A stretch of DNA of 64,000 bases from Caenorhabditis elegans (GCF_000002985.6 NC_003282.8:15810001-15874000), one strand, 5' to 3'. Positions 44,398-56,594 are shown, counted from the first letter of the stretch. Notes: generated by a model from the letters alone, not told the origin. Program-made: numbers and translations.

Positions 44398-46289
44398 TTT
44401 TCTACCTGAAAAATTGGTTTTATCGACAAAAACACAATTAAAGTTAAATATGAAATGGTGCTATCTGAAATTTTAAAACACCCTTTTTGAAGTGAATATA
44501 TCTTGAATTTTTCTAAAAAAGTAGTAATTGGCTTTAAAGATTTGATTTATAAAGTTTTTGAAATAAAAATTTGGTCAATGTCAACATTTCTTTTTTTTTA
44601 AACAATTTTTTGATATTCAAGATAAAATCCTGATCTTGTTTCATAAAGTTTTCTTAACTATTGCTTAGTAGTCTAAAACAATTGGTATCCTTTCTTAAGT
44701 TTTAAAAAAGTCAGCTTGCTCCGAGAGCCGAGAGCCGAGAGCCGCACAACACTGCTACTCATGCCTAACTATAATACATGCGTACCTCGCCTGTAGGCGA
44801 TTTACTATACCGCGACAACATGGCGCCAGAAATCTTTTTTTTTTTTTCAAAAATCCTCTATTAACTACTGAACGCCGAAAATTGTTCAGTTTATGAGCAC
44901 TATGAAACTGGAAAAAATTTTAACTGAAAAGTTGATAGAGTCATTAATAAATGTTGAAAAAAGTGTTTGAAATTTGAAATGATTATTTTAATGAATGCAA
45001 ATTACTTGTTTTTTCATAAATTTCCCTAAACTTAAGACATTGAGAAAATGTGGAAAAAAAATTCTAAAATAGAACATATTTTCAATTTCAGAAATCCTTT
45101 TCGTAATTAGTTAGCTTTTTAATAAATTCCTTCTAGTTGTTGGTTTTCTAAAATATTAGAACCAAACTTTGGCAAGTCATTCATAACTTCTCAATTCTCA
45201 CAGGAGACGGTCGACGGCTATGTGTCTTCAATAGTAACTACAAAATCAAACTTGTAATAAAGAGAATCACTGACAATTTCAAAAATATTTGCACTAACTG
45301 AAACTGTAATTTTATTTTGTTTTGTTGCACACCGTAGTCGGGAAATATATTGATTTTTCTAGTTTTGAGAGAGAAAATGGTAATTATTAAAAGAAATCCA
45401 CATTTTTAATTGAAATTAATAAATAATTAACTGAAAATACTGAAAATTTGGATAAAAATGTTTAAATATGATTTTTAACTTGAAGTTGGCAGCTGAATTT
45501 AAGACTGTATTCAGTCTGAAATTAAAAAAAAAACAACTTTTTATTAGCCTACTCCAGAGGTTCCAGTCAAAAAATGCGAAAATCCAGTGAAATTAGTTGT
45601 TTTGGGGTACTGTAGTCGGTAATTATCAGGGCTACAGTAACCCTCGAAATTTCTAAATTACGCCTGTAAGCTCGTTTGGAGGGTAAGAAGTGAATATGCA
45701 ACAAAAATTCTAACAAAAACTTTCAAGTGTCTAAACGATTTTTTAAAATCAATCTTAAAGGCAAGGTACCAATAATAATTTCTCAAAAAAACCTTTTATT
45801 AATTTGACAAGACTTTGACTGAAACTTTCGAAACTCTGTAAAGTTTTGATATTTTTCCCTAACTCAAAAAGTTGGAGATTTCATACAAGAATATAACGTT
45901 TTAAATTTTTAATTGCAATCTCTACTGTTGAACTGTGTTGACATTTTATGCGCAGTAACGCTAAAAATATAACAAAAAATTTCAACTCATCACAAACCAA
46001 TAGTTCTAAAATTGCAAACTTCTAAAGCCTAACCATTAAAAAATTAGAAATTTGTAGAGTTATATGTGCATTTTCAAAAAGTGTATGAAGTTCGAAAAAA
46101 TGTCACTCCAAAAAGTTTCACAAAAAATAATGAACGAAAAAATCCTTCGAATGTTCAAATATTACATGGTACAGTTGAATTCTCGACATGAATGAAATTT
46201 TAAGAAACACCATTGCTACATGCACAAATTAAAACAGTTTTGCAAAATTTTGTTTTTCTCAAAACTTGTTGTTGTCTGAAGCCATCTGA

Positions 46290-46620
46290 AACCAGTCCGG
46301 ATTTGACTTTAATTTCCAAGACATTTTTTAAAACTCAATTTCAATGGTTAAAAATTGCTAGAATCAGTCCTCTTCAATAGATTTATTGAAATCGGAAAAC
46401 TTACAAAAGTTATGATCACTGTCAGAAACTGTAATTATTTTACAGAAAATTTGTCATATTTTTTTTTAATTCAACAGAAGTAATACCTTTGAACAGCAAA
46501 AATATATTTAGAAAATTCAAAATAAAACAAATTGTTAAACAAATCGGTTCTCAGAAAATAAATTACAATTAGACACTTGTAAGAGTTGTTTCAATTTTAC
46601 AAAATTTCGACTGGTCAAAT
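46290..46620. repeat. diverged copy of 49840-50260
   Basis: Shares GCTAGAATCAGT, AAAGTTATGA--ACTGTCAGAAAC, GCAAAAATATATTTAGAAAA and GGTTCTCAGAAAA with the later copy, in the same order. The copy includes the last codons of the minus-strand gene ending at 50221. Confidence 0.65.
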
Positions 46621-46841
46621 TTTCATTTGTTCATTCAAGAATCTATGTCTGTTAAACTATAAAAACATAATGAAACTACAGAAAATTGGAAATTTGAGAC
46701 CTAAAACATCAACATTATAAAGTAGAAACACATATGTTTTTTTTGCACTAAAAATTTGAAATTCTTATTTTCTAGGCTTGGAGAAACAATTTTTATTTTG
46801 AAAACAGTGGAATTCTCCATCAAACTTTTTTCTATCATTTT

Positions 46842-46862
46842 CTTTTTCATATGGCCATAAAA
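46842..46862 (-). ncRNA. candidate 21U-RNA (piRNA)
   Basis: Core TGAAACAG (minus) at 46900-46907; U at 46862, spacing 38 nt. Starts TTTTATGGCC. Confidence 0.5.
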
Positions 46863-49009
46863 TTAATGTAAACAATTTTGTGAGTTTTTCAGGAAAACAT
46901 GAAACAGAAAAAATATTAAAGCGGCACATTTAAAAAGCCAAAATAACCTTTTTTAGCCGTTTTCGAAAATAATATTTTCGAAATTAATAAATGTTTCTCT
47001 CGAATTCGCTTTTCTCTAAAATCTATATGAACGATTTTTTCAAAACCGAAAGATGGCAAAATAAAACAAACAACTTGAAACATACTTTAATTGAAATTTG
47101 TGCGAACCAATTTTTCCAACGGTATGAAAGTGTAAAAACAACAAAAGAACTAATAATAACATTTTTCTGTAGCCGTGAAAAATTTGTCATTTTTGCAGAT
47201 TGTTTTCTATTTTATGTACGTGGCCAATGACATTTACACATGTCATTTGAACTAATCTCTTTCACTCTTTCTGAATTGATTTTGCTTTTAGTCTGATTAT
47301 TACATAAATGCATAAAAGTATATTCAATAACCACCTGTCATAACAGTGAAGTTATGATAACAATATGACATAGTAGAAAATTTGGAAATGTACAAATTCG
47401 TAGCAAGTAGCTTCGACCGTTAGGAAAGGGATGCAAACAATATTTCTTGCAAATGACAAAATCGGGCATATTTCTATAAATTTCAATTCAAAAAAACCAA
47501 ACCCATCTTATAATTATTCTGAGAATTTATAAAAAGTGGGAATTCTCTGAAAACATTTGAAAAAACTGGAAAATGGCAAAAATATACGGTTGAAAGAGGG
47601 TTTTCCATTGAAAGTATATTCAAAAAGAAGCAAGTCTATTCTTTACAACGATTAAAAAAAGTAGGGAAATTTAAAAAAAAACTATCAGACTCAGCAATTT
47701 TTTTTTGAACAAAAATGTTTTTTGATCATTTCATGTTTTTTTGTCTGAAAGTTAAAAAAAAAGTGATAATTTCCAGAATTTTACTTCACAAATCCCTCTA
47801 TCTGCACTTTTAAATGATCTATATATTTATTCCTTCATTAGTCGAATGAAATCTAAAAGTAAACGGATTAATAAAAGTCTTTTCAACGGCATTCGTTACA
47901 ACCAGAAGCTGAAACACACTATCATAGTAAAATTGCAAAGTATTTTAACGGACCATAGTTATTGAACATTAATGGAAAATTGTGACAAATTGGAAAGTTT
48001 ATAAGGATAAGGATTGTCAATAAGTGTAATTTTTGAAATAACTATTTTAATTTGATTTTTGTAACCAAAATCTAGTAAACGAATTGATTGAGCTGAATAT
48101 TTTATCTTGGAAATCAAGAGTTAATTTGTGAATAAAGCTTTAAAAAGAAAGGCAAAACAATTGTTAAACACTATCGGCAATCGGCAAATAGTTGTTTTTC
48201 CCAAAATTTCCGAGAATCCCGTTAAAATTATGCAGCAGTTTCCCATTCTTAGTACAAAAATTCACCAAAATTGCTGATAATTGCTGAACTTATAAATCTT
48301 GTTTCTTGTTTATAATTAAAGAAACCAATTTTTCTCAATTTTGTACGTCCACATTCTCTTTTACAAATTTCAGTTGGTAATTTTGTGGTAGGAATGTGTT
48401 TCGAAAAAAAAAATTCAAAAAAAGTTTATCTGTTTCACTGACTTTGTTTATGTGTATTATCAATTACCTCAGGGATTTTCATGAGTTTCTGGATTGAACA
48501 AGAAAAGGATAAGTACCGGAAAACAATGTAAGCACGCTTCGATGAACATGCTTGTTTGAAGGGTGTATGGAGCGTACGAAGTGAAACCGAAAATTTTAAA
48601 CTAACCAAATCAGGAAAAATTGTATCAAAAAAGGAAGAGGTCGCGCAGTTTCATTATTTTGTGTGAGCGCAAAAGTAGAAACAAAATGTTTCATATTCCA
48701 AAATTTGAACATTGATCTTTAAAAATTCAAACTCACCACTTGAAACACAATATTGTTCAAAAAAATAACAATTATTATCAAAACGCTGAAAATCGGGCAC
48801 ACTGTGCACCGACTCGAAAATAGTCGCAATGTTTCAATATTATTTTATAGGTCAAAATCCAAATCAATTGCAAAATGATTTTTGCTAGCTTATTAATAGT
48901 TGGTGTGAAATGTTAAATTATTCATTAACGATATAAAACAGAAGATTAAAAAAAAATTCCAAAGGGAGAATTGATATGGTAAAAAATTGCTAATTTTTTT
49001 TTAATATCT

Positions 49010-49515
49010 GGGGTACATTTCTGGAACCTAGATATTCCATCCCAGCCGCGCTACAGGAATTTTTTCATCCCAAAAAAAAGGAAAAAAAAAAGATTTTTAA
49101 AAAATATTATTGGTACGTTTGTGGGACACGAAAGTAAATTTAAGCCGCGCTAGAGAGGTTTTTGTGTCGAATTCCAATTTTCACAGGATATACAGGCACA
49201 AAAAACAAAAACGAAAAATAGATTGTTACACGAAAAATAGATTGTTACACGAAAAAATAGATTGTTACACGAAAAATAGAATGTTACACGAAAAAATAGA
49301 TTGTTACACGAAAAATAGAATGTTACACGAAAAAATAGATTGTTACACGAAAAAATAGATTGTTACACGAAAAAATAGATTGTTACACGAAAAAATAGAT
49401 TTTTTTTGGATGGAAAAAAATTTGGCTGTGGTGGAGAGTTGAACTCATGAGTTCAACTCTCCACCACGGGAAAATTTTTTGCGAATTTTTTCATCCCAAA
49501 AAAAAGGAAAAAAAA
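49010..49515. repeat. repeat complex with tandem array and perfect palindrome
   Basis: TTTTTTCATCCCAAAAAAAA occurs at about 49060 and 49482 as a direct repeat, with an inverted partner at about 49401-49415. Between them is a 19-20-bp tandem array (49216-49401, AAAAATAGATTGTTACACG, about ten copies). A perfect 40-bp palindrome lies at 49428-49467 (half-site GTGGTGGAGAGTTGAACTCA). Relatives of the left part (ATACAGGCACAAAAAA) are at 55713 and 55891. Confidence 0.8.
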
Positions 49516-50220
49516 GGTCCAGAAAAAACAAACAAACATTTTTGTTACAGTTTTTGTCACTTTTAAAAATAGTCTAGATTTTGTGGTCATGGAATTTTAA
49601 TTTATATAAAACTAAATCAACTTTTTTTTGTGAAAATAAGTCTGGAAAATAATCATTTTTTAAAACAATTTTATGAATTTTAAGTTCTAAAAAAGATCAC
49701 TCAAAAAAAACACCAGAGGAGTGTGATCAAAGAAAAGCAATTGAGAGGTTAGTGTAAACAGCTACATGTATAGTTTGAAACCGTGTAGCAAAAATTTATT
49801 TTTATCAAAACTTGAATTGTAGTTATTTTTGAACCCAAATTCAATTCGGATCATTGGTCTTTATTTTCCAAGACCATCATAAGTTTATAAATTCCATTTT
49901 CACTCTTGCGATCCAAATTGACATTTCTCTGTGTTTATTAGCAATAGTTTAAAACTGCTAGAATCAGTGCTGAACTTCCAAGAAAGATAAGTCAAAGGAG
50001 AATACTTGCAAAAGTTATGAAAACTGTCAGAAACCGTAATTATTTTACAGAATTTTCGTAATATTTTTTCAAAACCTCTTCAAGAGTTATCAATACTTTT
50101 GAAAAACATTCAAAATTTTTTAATATGAACATGAGACAGCAAAAATATATTTAGAAAATTCAAAATTTTTAAAAAATTAAAAAAAAAAAGATAAAACACT
50201 TTTATAGAAACTTGGAAGTG

Positions 50221-51171
50221 TTAAACTAATTGGTTCTCAGAAAAATGTAACAAATTGATACGAGCTTTCACGTGAAGAGTGTTCAGTGTATTTTGTGGCG
50301 ATCCTTGCGGTTGTATCCATGAAAAATCAATTGCTTCATGCATATCCATTCTTTGCTTCCAATCGTCGGATTGATAAAATTCATTGAAAATTTGAACATT
50401 ATCTTTGGAGTGTTTAAATTCCGTCCTCGTCTTAGAAACAAACGAGTCATACTTCTCGTAACTTGGAATCACAATGCAGTCCGTTTCAATAGCAAACAAA
50501 TCCATAAGACCTATGCGAAATTTGCATTTCTTCGGTACTTCTGGTAATTCTTTTGGCAGCTTACTTTTTTGCTTTCTTGCGAGTGGAGGAGTTTTAGGTC
50601 TTTTGAATTCTTCAGTATCAATCAAATAGCTACTTGATGTAGATGGAATGTTCACAGAAGCTGGCTTCTTCTTATTTTTATTCCTCTTCTTCTTCGTTTT
50701 TGACGGAAGGGCTTTATCAGACTTGATTTTAGAAGTGACGGATGTATTATCAGAGTACAGTGTCATATCTTCGGTATCCACTTGTTCTTCATCAGAATTC
50801 ATTGAATTGCCATCAGAATCTGTTGTATGGTGTCGAGAAGAATCCAATGTATTGTCATTACTATCCATGTCAAATTGGGGAAGAATCTCTGAAATAGTTT
50901 TTATTACTGAATTTGTTACATATTATAATTTAAATTTAAATAGTTAAATATTGAAGATCAGAAGTTAAGAGGCGAATTATGCTTTATGTTCACAAAAATT
51001 ATAGTATTCTACCTTTTGGATGCTTTTCTTCTTCATCCGACTGTTCTTCTTTTTTCTCTGCAGCATGACGACGGTCTTTTTGCACCCTGTTGTTGTGAGC
51101 TTTCTTTTCTTTATATGTCATCTCTGTTCGTTTTGGTGTGACATCTGACAACCCATCTCCGTGTGTAGTTT
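50221..51171 (-). CDS. charged protein of unknown function, C-terminal part; 5' end unresolved
   Basis: Two exons on the minus strand, 51171-51013 and 50888-50221, join in phase (acceptors TTTAG and TTTCAG, donor GTAGAA) and stop with TAA at 50221. The product begins with a Lys/Glu/Arg-rich stretch (MTYKEKKAHNN..., first internal ATG in the upstream exon) and continues with an Asp/Ser-rich region. A basic run follows (KTKKKRNKNKKK, nuclear-localisation-like), then a folded-looking part, KCKFRIGLMDLFAIETDCIV..., of about 100 residues. The FRIG-LFAIETDCIVIPS stretch faintly recalls the first strands of a macro domain (ligand-type I-x-x-D-A-I-V-N), but the key Asn is absent and this is speculation. 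The upstream exon needs one nucleotide from a preceding exon. The obvious candidate (51230-51480) ends in the wrong phase. Confidence 0.55.
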
Positions 51172-51229
51172 CTAAAGTAAATAGTTAAAAGAAACAACGA
51201 ACGTATGCTTTAGTTTCATGCCTTCAAGC

Positions 51230-51480
51230 CTAAGACTGCCGAATTGTCCAAACCTCGAGAATTGGTGGTAGATCACAGAGATTGTCGATACGCTTAATAG
51301 CAATCTTCAGATCCATGAGATCATCCTCGTTGGTGTTGCGTCTCTTTCTTACAATTCCCAACAGACGACGAAAACCACCTTTTAGAAGGCTGAGCTCCGG
51401 TTGTCGCACTGAATCACGATTGACGGCAACATCCGAGATCATGGTTGCAAGTGAACCAAAACCTGAATGTTTTATTTTTA
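51230..51480 (-). CDS. coding exon, Leu/Arg-rich; probable upstream exon of the neighbouring minus-strand gene
   Basis: Read on the minus strand the frame is open from an acceptor-like ATTCAG: FGSLATMISDVAVNRDSVRQ, then ELSLLKGGFRRLLGIVRKRR, then a helix-like DLMDLKIAIKRIDNLCDLPP. The first ATG is at 51442. The composition and lack of low complexity look like real protein, unlike the surrounding AT-rich DNA. The only good donor, GTTTGG after ILE, leaves phase 0, while the next exon (51013-51171) demands one leftover base. So either a further splice site is missed, this belongs to a separate short gene ending at the TAG at about 51230, or the locus is decayed. I do not recognise the family. 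Confidence 0.45.
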
Positions 51481-51550
51481 TTTATATGTTTTTTTTTATT
51501 GTTTAAATCATTTTCTTTTTAATAAATTTTTTATTCTCTCACGGGGATTA

Positions 51551-51915
51551 CACTCAAAATAATAAAACTACGTGGCGTGTTCTGCAGAAAACCTAATATA
51601 TAGGACCCGCCTTTTTCTCGTCCACTCACGGGGAAAAGGCAAAAATTTTGAACCCAAACAATATATCAGGCCGCCGACATCTCACGGGTAACGCGCGCCG
51701 CTGCGTTTAACTCGCAGTGGGCGTGACGAGCTGTCTCCGCCCGCTGCGAGTTAAACGTAGCGGCGCGCGGAACCCGTGAGATGTCGGCGGCCTGATATTG
51801 GTTGGGGTCCCGAATTTTTGCCTTTTCTCCGTAAGTGGACGAGAAAAAGGCGGGGCCTAAATATTAGGTTTTCTGCAGTACACGCTACGCCGTTTTTTTT
51901 TATTTATTTTGAGTG
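51551..51915. mobile_element. best-preserved palindromic MITE of the CCGACATCTC family
   Basis: Ends CACTCAAAATAATAAAA and TTATTTATTTTGAGTG are inverted. Inward follow a CACG/CGTG-type TACGTGGCGTG with CACGCTACGCCG, then CTCACGGGGAAAAGGC, then CCGCCGACATCTCACGGGT with AACCCGTGAGATGTCGGCGG. A short G/C-rich centre completes a near-complete fold-back of 365 bp. Other copies: 1110, 11442, 28855, 56735, 57448, 61130. Confidence 0.8.
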
Positions 51916-52379
51916 TGTTTGACGCAACTTTGTAAAAAGAGAGATGAATTTCGCCCGTTCGCACTGTTTGAAACTTGTACTCTGAACAGCAACGTGTGGA
52001 AAAGAAATGAATGAGAGGGGAAAAAGTTATCGGAGAATCATCTGACAAGGTCGCGCTGCCACACTCTGTCCAGATTTTATGTACCTCTTCTTATGCTAGT
52101 TTTTTAGGCACTCAACCCGCCCTGGATGCCAAATCCGTAAAAAAATCAAATACGACCAGAAATTATCGATACTTTTGCATATCCTCGATGCAGGTACTTG
52201 TACATTACAAGGGTTATTTGAAACAGTGATTATTTTAGTGAAATTGCTGACTTTAACTTTGAACATATTATAAAACTTATTTCTTAATTCAGTTTCAAAG
52301 AATCGTGATCAAATATTTATTCAAAACACTTACCGTTGTTAGGAAAAACAATTTGAATCCAAAAATATAGAAGGAAAAA

Positions 52380-52700
52380 TCAAGGGAGGGCAACCACCAG
52401 TCGCCCAGAATAAAAGGCAGAATGACTAGAAAACTGTCGAGGTGTGTATCTAATACACTTCCCAGGAGAAAACTCCGCCCACAATGAGGTAGTGCGTATT
52501 TTCACAGCGTACTGCTTGTCGGTTTTGTGGTCAGGCAGTGACCGGTTTATTGAAGATAAGAATAGCTCATATGAGCTGGTATAAATACAGAATAAGTGGG
52601 GCGGAGAAACATGAAGAATGTTACAACGGGAACCAAGGGGGAAGAATGCACTTAGATTGCAAGGCAATCATTGTGATATTAAAAGTGCTATGAGTCACAA
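52380..52700 (-). mobile_element. possible LTR-like fossil
   Basis: On the minus strand a TATTTATACCAGC box is followed about 40 nt later by CAATAAACC and then a GC-richer stretch, a promoter plus poly(A) layout typical of an LTR. No internal coding region or partner LTR is visible in the window. Family and age cannot be judged. Evidence is weak. Confidence 0.2.
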
Positions 52701-52705
52701 GGAAG

Positions 52706-52948
52706 TAGGGCTGTACAAATCGGCGTCCGGTCGTCCGATTTTGACACCACCGGACGCACTGCGTCCGGTTTTGGGGTAGGTTTCCACGGCGGCCGACAAT
52801 TTCCGAGTTTCGCCACTCACTATACTTAATCAGCAATTTTATAGTGAGTGGCGAAGCTCGGAAATTGTCGGCCGTCGTGGATAGCTACCCCCAACCGGAC
52901 GCATGTGCGTCCGGTTCGGACGACCGGACGTCCGGTTGTACAGCCCTA
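52706..52948. mobile_element. hAT-like MITE with nested palindrome and 8-bp target duplication
   Basis: TAGGGCTGTACAA and TTGTACAGCCCTA ends are flanked by CAAGGAAG at 52698-52705 and 52949-52956. It is the same family as 43713-43994 (CGTCCGG repeats) but carries a second palindrome in the middle (52774-52890, GGCGGCCGACAATTTCCGAG with its inverse). Confidence 0.9.
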
Positions 52949-53098
52949 CAAGGAAGGAATGGTATGAAGAGAAAGGTACGAGTTCTCGTACACTGCTGTT
53001 AAAAAATAGAGTGGTAGAAGAAGAACGACAGATAAAAGAATTCTCTGAAAAGGCCCGAAAGAATACAAGTTGTCACTTGAAAACTGAATTTCTCACAA

Positions 53099-53119
53099 TC
53101 AAAAAGAACTGTCGGAACA
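53099..53119 (-). ncRNA. candidate 21U-RNA (piRNA)
   Basis: Core TGAAACAG (minus) at 53158-53165; U at 53119, spacing 39 nt. Starts TGTTCCGACA. Confidence 0.65.
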
Positions 53120-54620
53120 ATGAATCCAATTACGCTCAGGGACTATTGAAAACAACCTGAAACAGGGAAAATTGTGAAATCTAATTGTTCTCTTGTAAAT
53201 GCAAAAATGTGCATTATCAGCTTTATATGAGAATTGTGAAACTGTATAAAAATTGAATTTTCACAAAGTTGAAAATTCAAAAGCTCAAATTACTTAAGAG
53301 AGCTACATGTCGTACCAAAACTTCATATAATTTGATTAAACAATTTTAAATTGAATTGCCCTGAAACTTTTCCAAAAAAATACGTACACGTAGATTTTTT
53401 TTCCGATGGACTGATCATTTTCTGTTATTTATTGAACATTTCTAGTATTTTATCGTAAATTTCTAGTTCATATTTATCGTAATTTCTTAAAGTCATATCT
53501 AGTTATTGAAATTACAACTCTGAAAACTAAGTCAGTAGATTTCTGGCTGACGACTAATTGTAAGGTAAGAAAAACTAGTCTTAACATTTGGGCTTAAAAA
53601 CTAAGCCGAAAAAATAAAGAAAAACAACGAAAACCTGAAAACTAACCCTCACAGCATACATCTAATAACCTGAACCTAAAAACGGCAGTATCTGCAGTAA
53701 CAAGCAAAACAATTGCATTCCAAAAAAATCAATTCGAGTGCTGATGTCATTAACATGAAACAGTAATTATTTTTGAAATTAAAATTTTAAAGTTTATACA
53801 CTGCTTCCATTTGGAAAAAATTTAAACTTTAATCATATCGCGGATTTTTGAAATTAATTTACTCATCTACAGAAGTAGCTCTGAATCTTTTCGATTTTTT
53901 TAAACTAAAAGACATAAAAATAATATTGTAAAAATTGAAAGACATCAATTTACTTACTTATTAGCAAAGTTGGTAAATAAGTAAAAACGTTAAAAATGCC
54001 ACAAAAAATAAAAACGTTCAAAAACTGCAAACATTTTTTTGATTGGTTTCAATTAAAAATAAAGTTCAAAAGCTACATTTGAATGAAAAATTTAATATTT
54101 TCCCATTTTAAAAAACTATGCGAAGTTGTAATAAAAAAGTGTTGATTTGAACATTTTTTAAGGGCTGATAACTGTTGTGTACATGTACCGGGCAATCTAA
54201 TATTAAAAACGTTGAAAATGTCACAAAAATAAAAACTCGCAAAAACAGCAGAATTTCGTTATTAATACTGTTAGTTTTCAACTGAGAAATTTATGTACAC
54301 AGTGAAACATGTGAAACATTTTTAAAACAAGAATTAAGAGTGAAGTTTCAAAGTTCTGAAAATGTGTCAAGTGAGTCAGCTTGAACGATCTAACAATAAT
54401 CATTCCAATAAATTCTGAATATGAACCTCATTGTAGTTTGCAACCGTAACTTGTTTTGTGTAAATTCTTGTTAATTGGAAAATAACTGCAAAATTCAGCG
54501 GTTTCGAGATAGTGGTAAACATTGGAAACAAATTGTGAAAGTGTTCATGTTTTGATATATTTTGACAAGCTATTAAAGACTTTCTAGCATCAAAGGAAGT
54601 GTAAAATGGAACATGAATGT

Positions 54621-54641
54621 GCTTTGACACTTTGGAGTCTA
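54621..54641 (-). ncRNA. candidate 21U-RNA (piRNA)
   Basis: Core TGAAACAG (minus) at 54681-54688; U at 54641, spacing 40 nt. Starts TAGACTCCAA. Confidence 0.65.
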
Positions 54642-54814
54642 CTGTCAAAAAATCTTTTAAAAATTTACTTGTAAACAATATGAAACAGGGATTTTTGTGG
54701 TAAATTTCAAAAAAAAAGTTAAGCACAGCACTTTTTCAAAAATCATTTTCTTAACAGGAATCCGTTGCATTGGCAGTAAGTTTTTGTATAAAATTAAAAA
54801 TACTGTGAAAACAA

Positions 54815-54835
54815 ATCATCAATATGCAGTTGTTA
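54815..54835 (-). ncRNA. candidate 21U-RNA (piRNA)
   Basis: Core TGAAACAG (minus) at 54873-54880; U at 54835, spacing 38 nt. Starts TAACAACTGC. Confidence 0.55.
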
Positions 54836-55369
54836 ACATTAACAAATAGAGTTTACCTTTATTTTACAAACATGAAACAGTAATGTTTTTCTGTTAATTT
54901 GTTAATTGTTGAAAACAGTTGGTTTGGTTTTAAATTAAACGGTTTCAAGTTGTACCCAAGATAAGACGAGAATTCAACAACGTTGAAGTCCTTTTCAGTG
55001 CATTTTTTTCTGAAAAAAATTGGTTTATGGAAATAAAAATTTGAAACTTTTTTCAATCTACGATCAAAAAAATTCGGGCTTTTTTAAAAAGTAGAAACGT
55101 TGCCACTGGAAACTGACAACCCATTTTGCCCACTTGCTGAAAAATGTTGGATTTTGAGTTTTCCCGTTTTCTCCTGTGATTGATAACAGCTTTTACTTTT
55201 TTCTACAAATATTACAATAAAACTTTATTCAAAAATGTCAAGAGTTTTTAGTCCTAGTTGAAACCGTATTTACTTGCAGAAAAATTTAAATTTTTTTAAG
55301 GGCAATTCCGAACAAACAGGACTAATAGGAGCGCAATTTTGAATTTTCAAATTTTGAGCAACAGATTAA

Positions 55370-55390
55370 TGTTTTCATAATTGTATAAGA
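55370..55390 (-). ncRNA. candidate 21U-RNA (piRNA)
   Basis: Core TGAAACAG (minus) at 55429-55436; U at 55390, spacing 39 nt. Starts TCTTATACAA. Confidence 0.6.
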
Positions 55391-56086
55391 CTATTTTTTT
55401 CAGATTTTCCTAAAATAAATCAACTACTTGAAACAGTAAAACTAACTTTTTGTAATTTTTTAATTGTTTTTTTTAGAGAGAATGCCATTGCAAACATTAA
55501 CAAATGGAGTTTACCTTTATTTGATGATTTTTGGTTGCCTATCGGCCTTAAATGTACCTTAATCAACGAAATTGACTGAGATAAACTATCAATATATGCA
55601 ATAAAGGATGATAAATCCGAAAAAATCAACTTCGGAACGATGTGACACCAAAAAATAGGCAAAATTCGAGATTTTAGCTAATATCAGTGTAATTCTTTCG
55701 AAATTTTGTACCGCCATATATACAGGCACAAAAAAACAAAAATAAAAATTTTGGAATTTTGGGAGAATTTCTATGGAAATGGATTGCTAATGTTTTTTTA
55801 GTATTATGGGTACGTTTCTGGGTCAAGAAATTCGTTTTTGGTCGCGCTATAGGGGTTTTTGTCTTGAATTCCAATTTCAACAGGTATATACAGGCACAAA
55901 AAAACAAAAATAACAATTTTAAAATTCTCCTGCTTATGTTGAAATTCTCCTGCTTATGTTTCATTTAAAACTGAATAAAACATAATTTTTCACAGTTTCG
56001 GGGGCTTTATTCATGAGAACATTTTGTTTTTATTCATCTCATGATCCGTTCAAGAAAACCAGAGATTAAAATTTTCTAATTATTTT

Positions 56087-56107
56087 TACTGTTTTAACAA
56101 CTCACTA
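56087..56107 (-). ncRNA. candidate 21U-RNA (piRNA)
   Basis: Core TGAAACAG (minus) at 56146-56153; U at 56107, spacing 39 nt. Starts TAGTGAGTTG. Confidence 0.6.
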
Positions 56108-56573
56108 TTATCACGATCGCTCACCGAGAATTTATATGAACAAAGTGAAACAGCAGAAATTGTTGAGAAGATTTTTTTTAACGAATTCTCGAAACTTTGT
56201 TTTATTCCAGGAAGAGTTCTGTTCAAAAACAAATTTTTAATACCAATTTATTGTCAGTTTCTTTATTAAAAAATATTAGTGAAATCGTAAAAAATTAAGC
56301 TTTCAAAACTAACAAAAATTTGGCGTTGGTTTGAATACTAACAAAACATCAGGTCTTCATTTTAAACACAAGCATGAACAGCGAAAAGTTGGATTCATTT
56401 CTGAAAAAAAAATGTATGGTTCTACATATAGTGAAAATTACTGGAAAAAGTAATTTTTCTGTTTCTCAACAACTTTAAAAAGTATTCACAAAACCTGCTG
56501 AAATTCCTTTTTTGTTGCATTATTTTTTCTGTTTCAGTTTTTCTATTCCACCGTTTCTCCACTGTTCCACTAA

Positions 56574-56594
56574 TTCCACTGTTTTAGTTTGTCT
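56574..56594 (+). ncRNA. candidate 21U-RNA (piRNA)
   Basis: Core CTGTTTCA at 56529-56536; TAAT ends at 56574, spacing 38 nt. Starts TTCCACTGTT. Confidence 0.5.

Larger units (their letters stand above)
42740..50220. other. intergenic region between the kinase and the minus-strand gene
   Basis: The first kilobases hold repeats (fold-back 43192-43425, GC-rich block 43440-43700, hAT-like MITE, G-rich minisatellite). From 44.4 to 49 kb the DNA is AT-rich with few exact cores (46900-46907 minus, 48430-48437 plus without YRNT) and no gene evidence. 46290-46620 is a diverged copy of 49840-50260. The 49.0-49.5 kb part is a repeat complex. Confidence 0.55.

Noticed and set aside
49110-49358. 82-aa ORF with KIDCYTKNR repeats
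   Set aside because: Translation of the 19-20-bp tandem array.
54400-54726. 108-aa minus-strand ORF
   Set aside because: AT-rich, lacks splice context, and lies across two predicted 21U loci.
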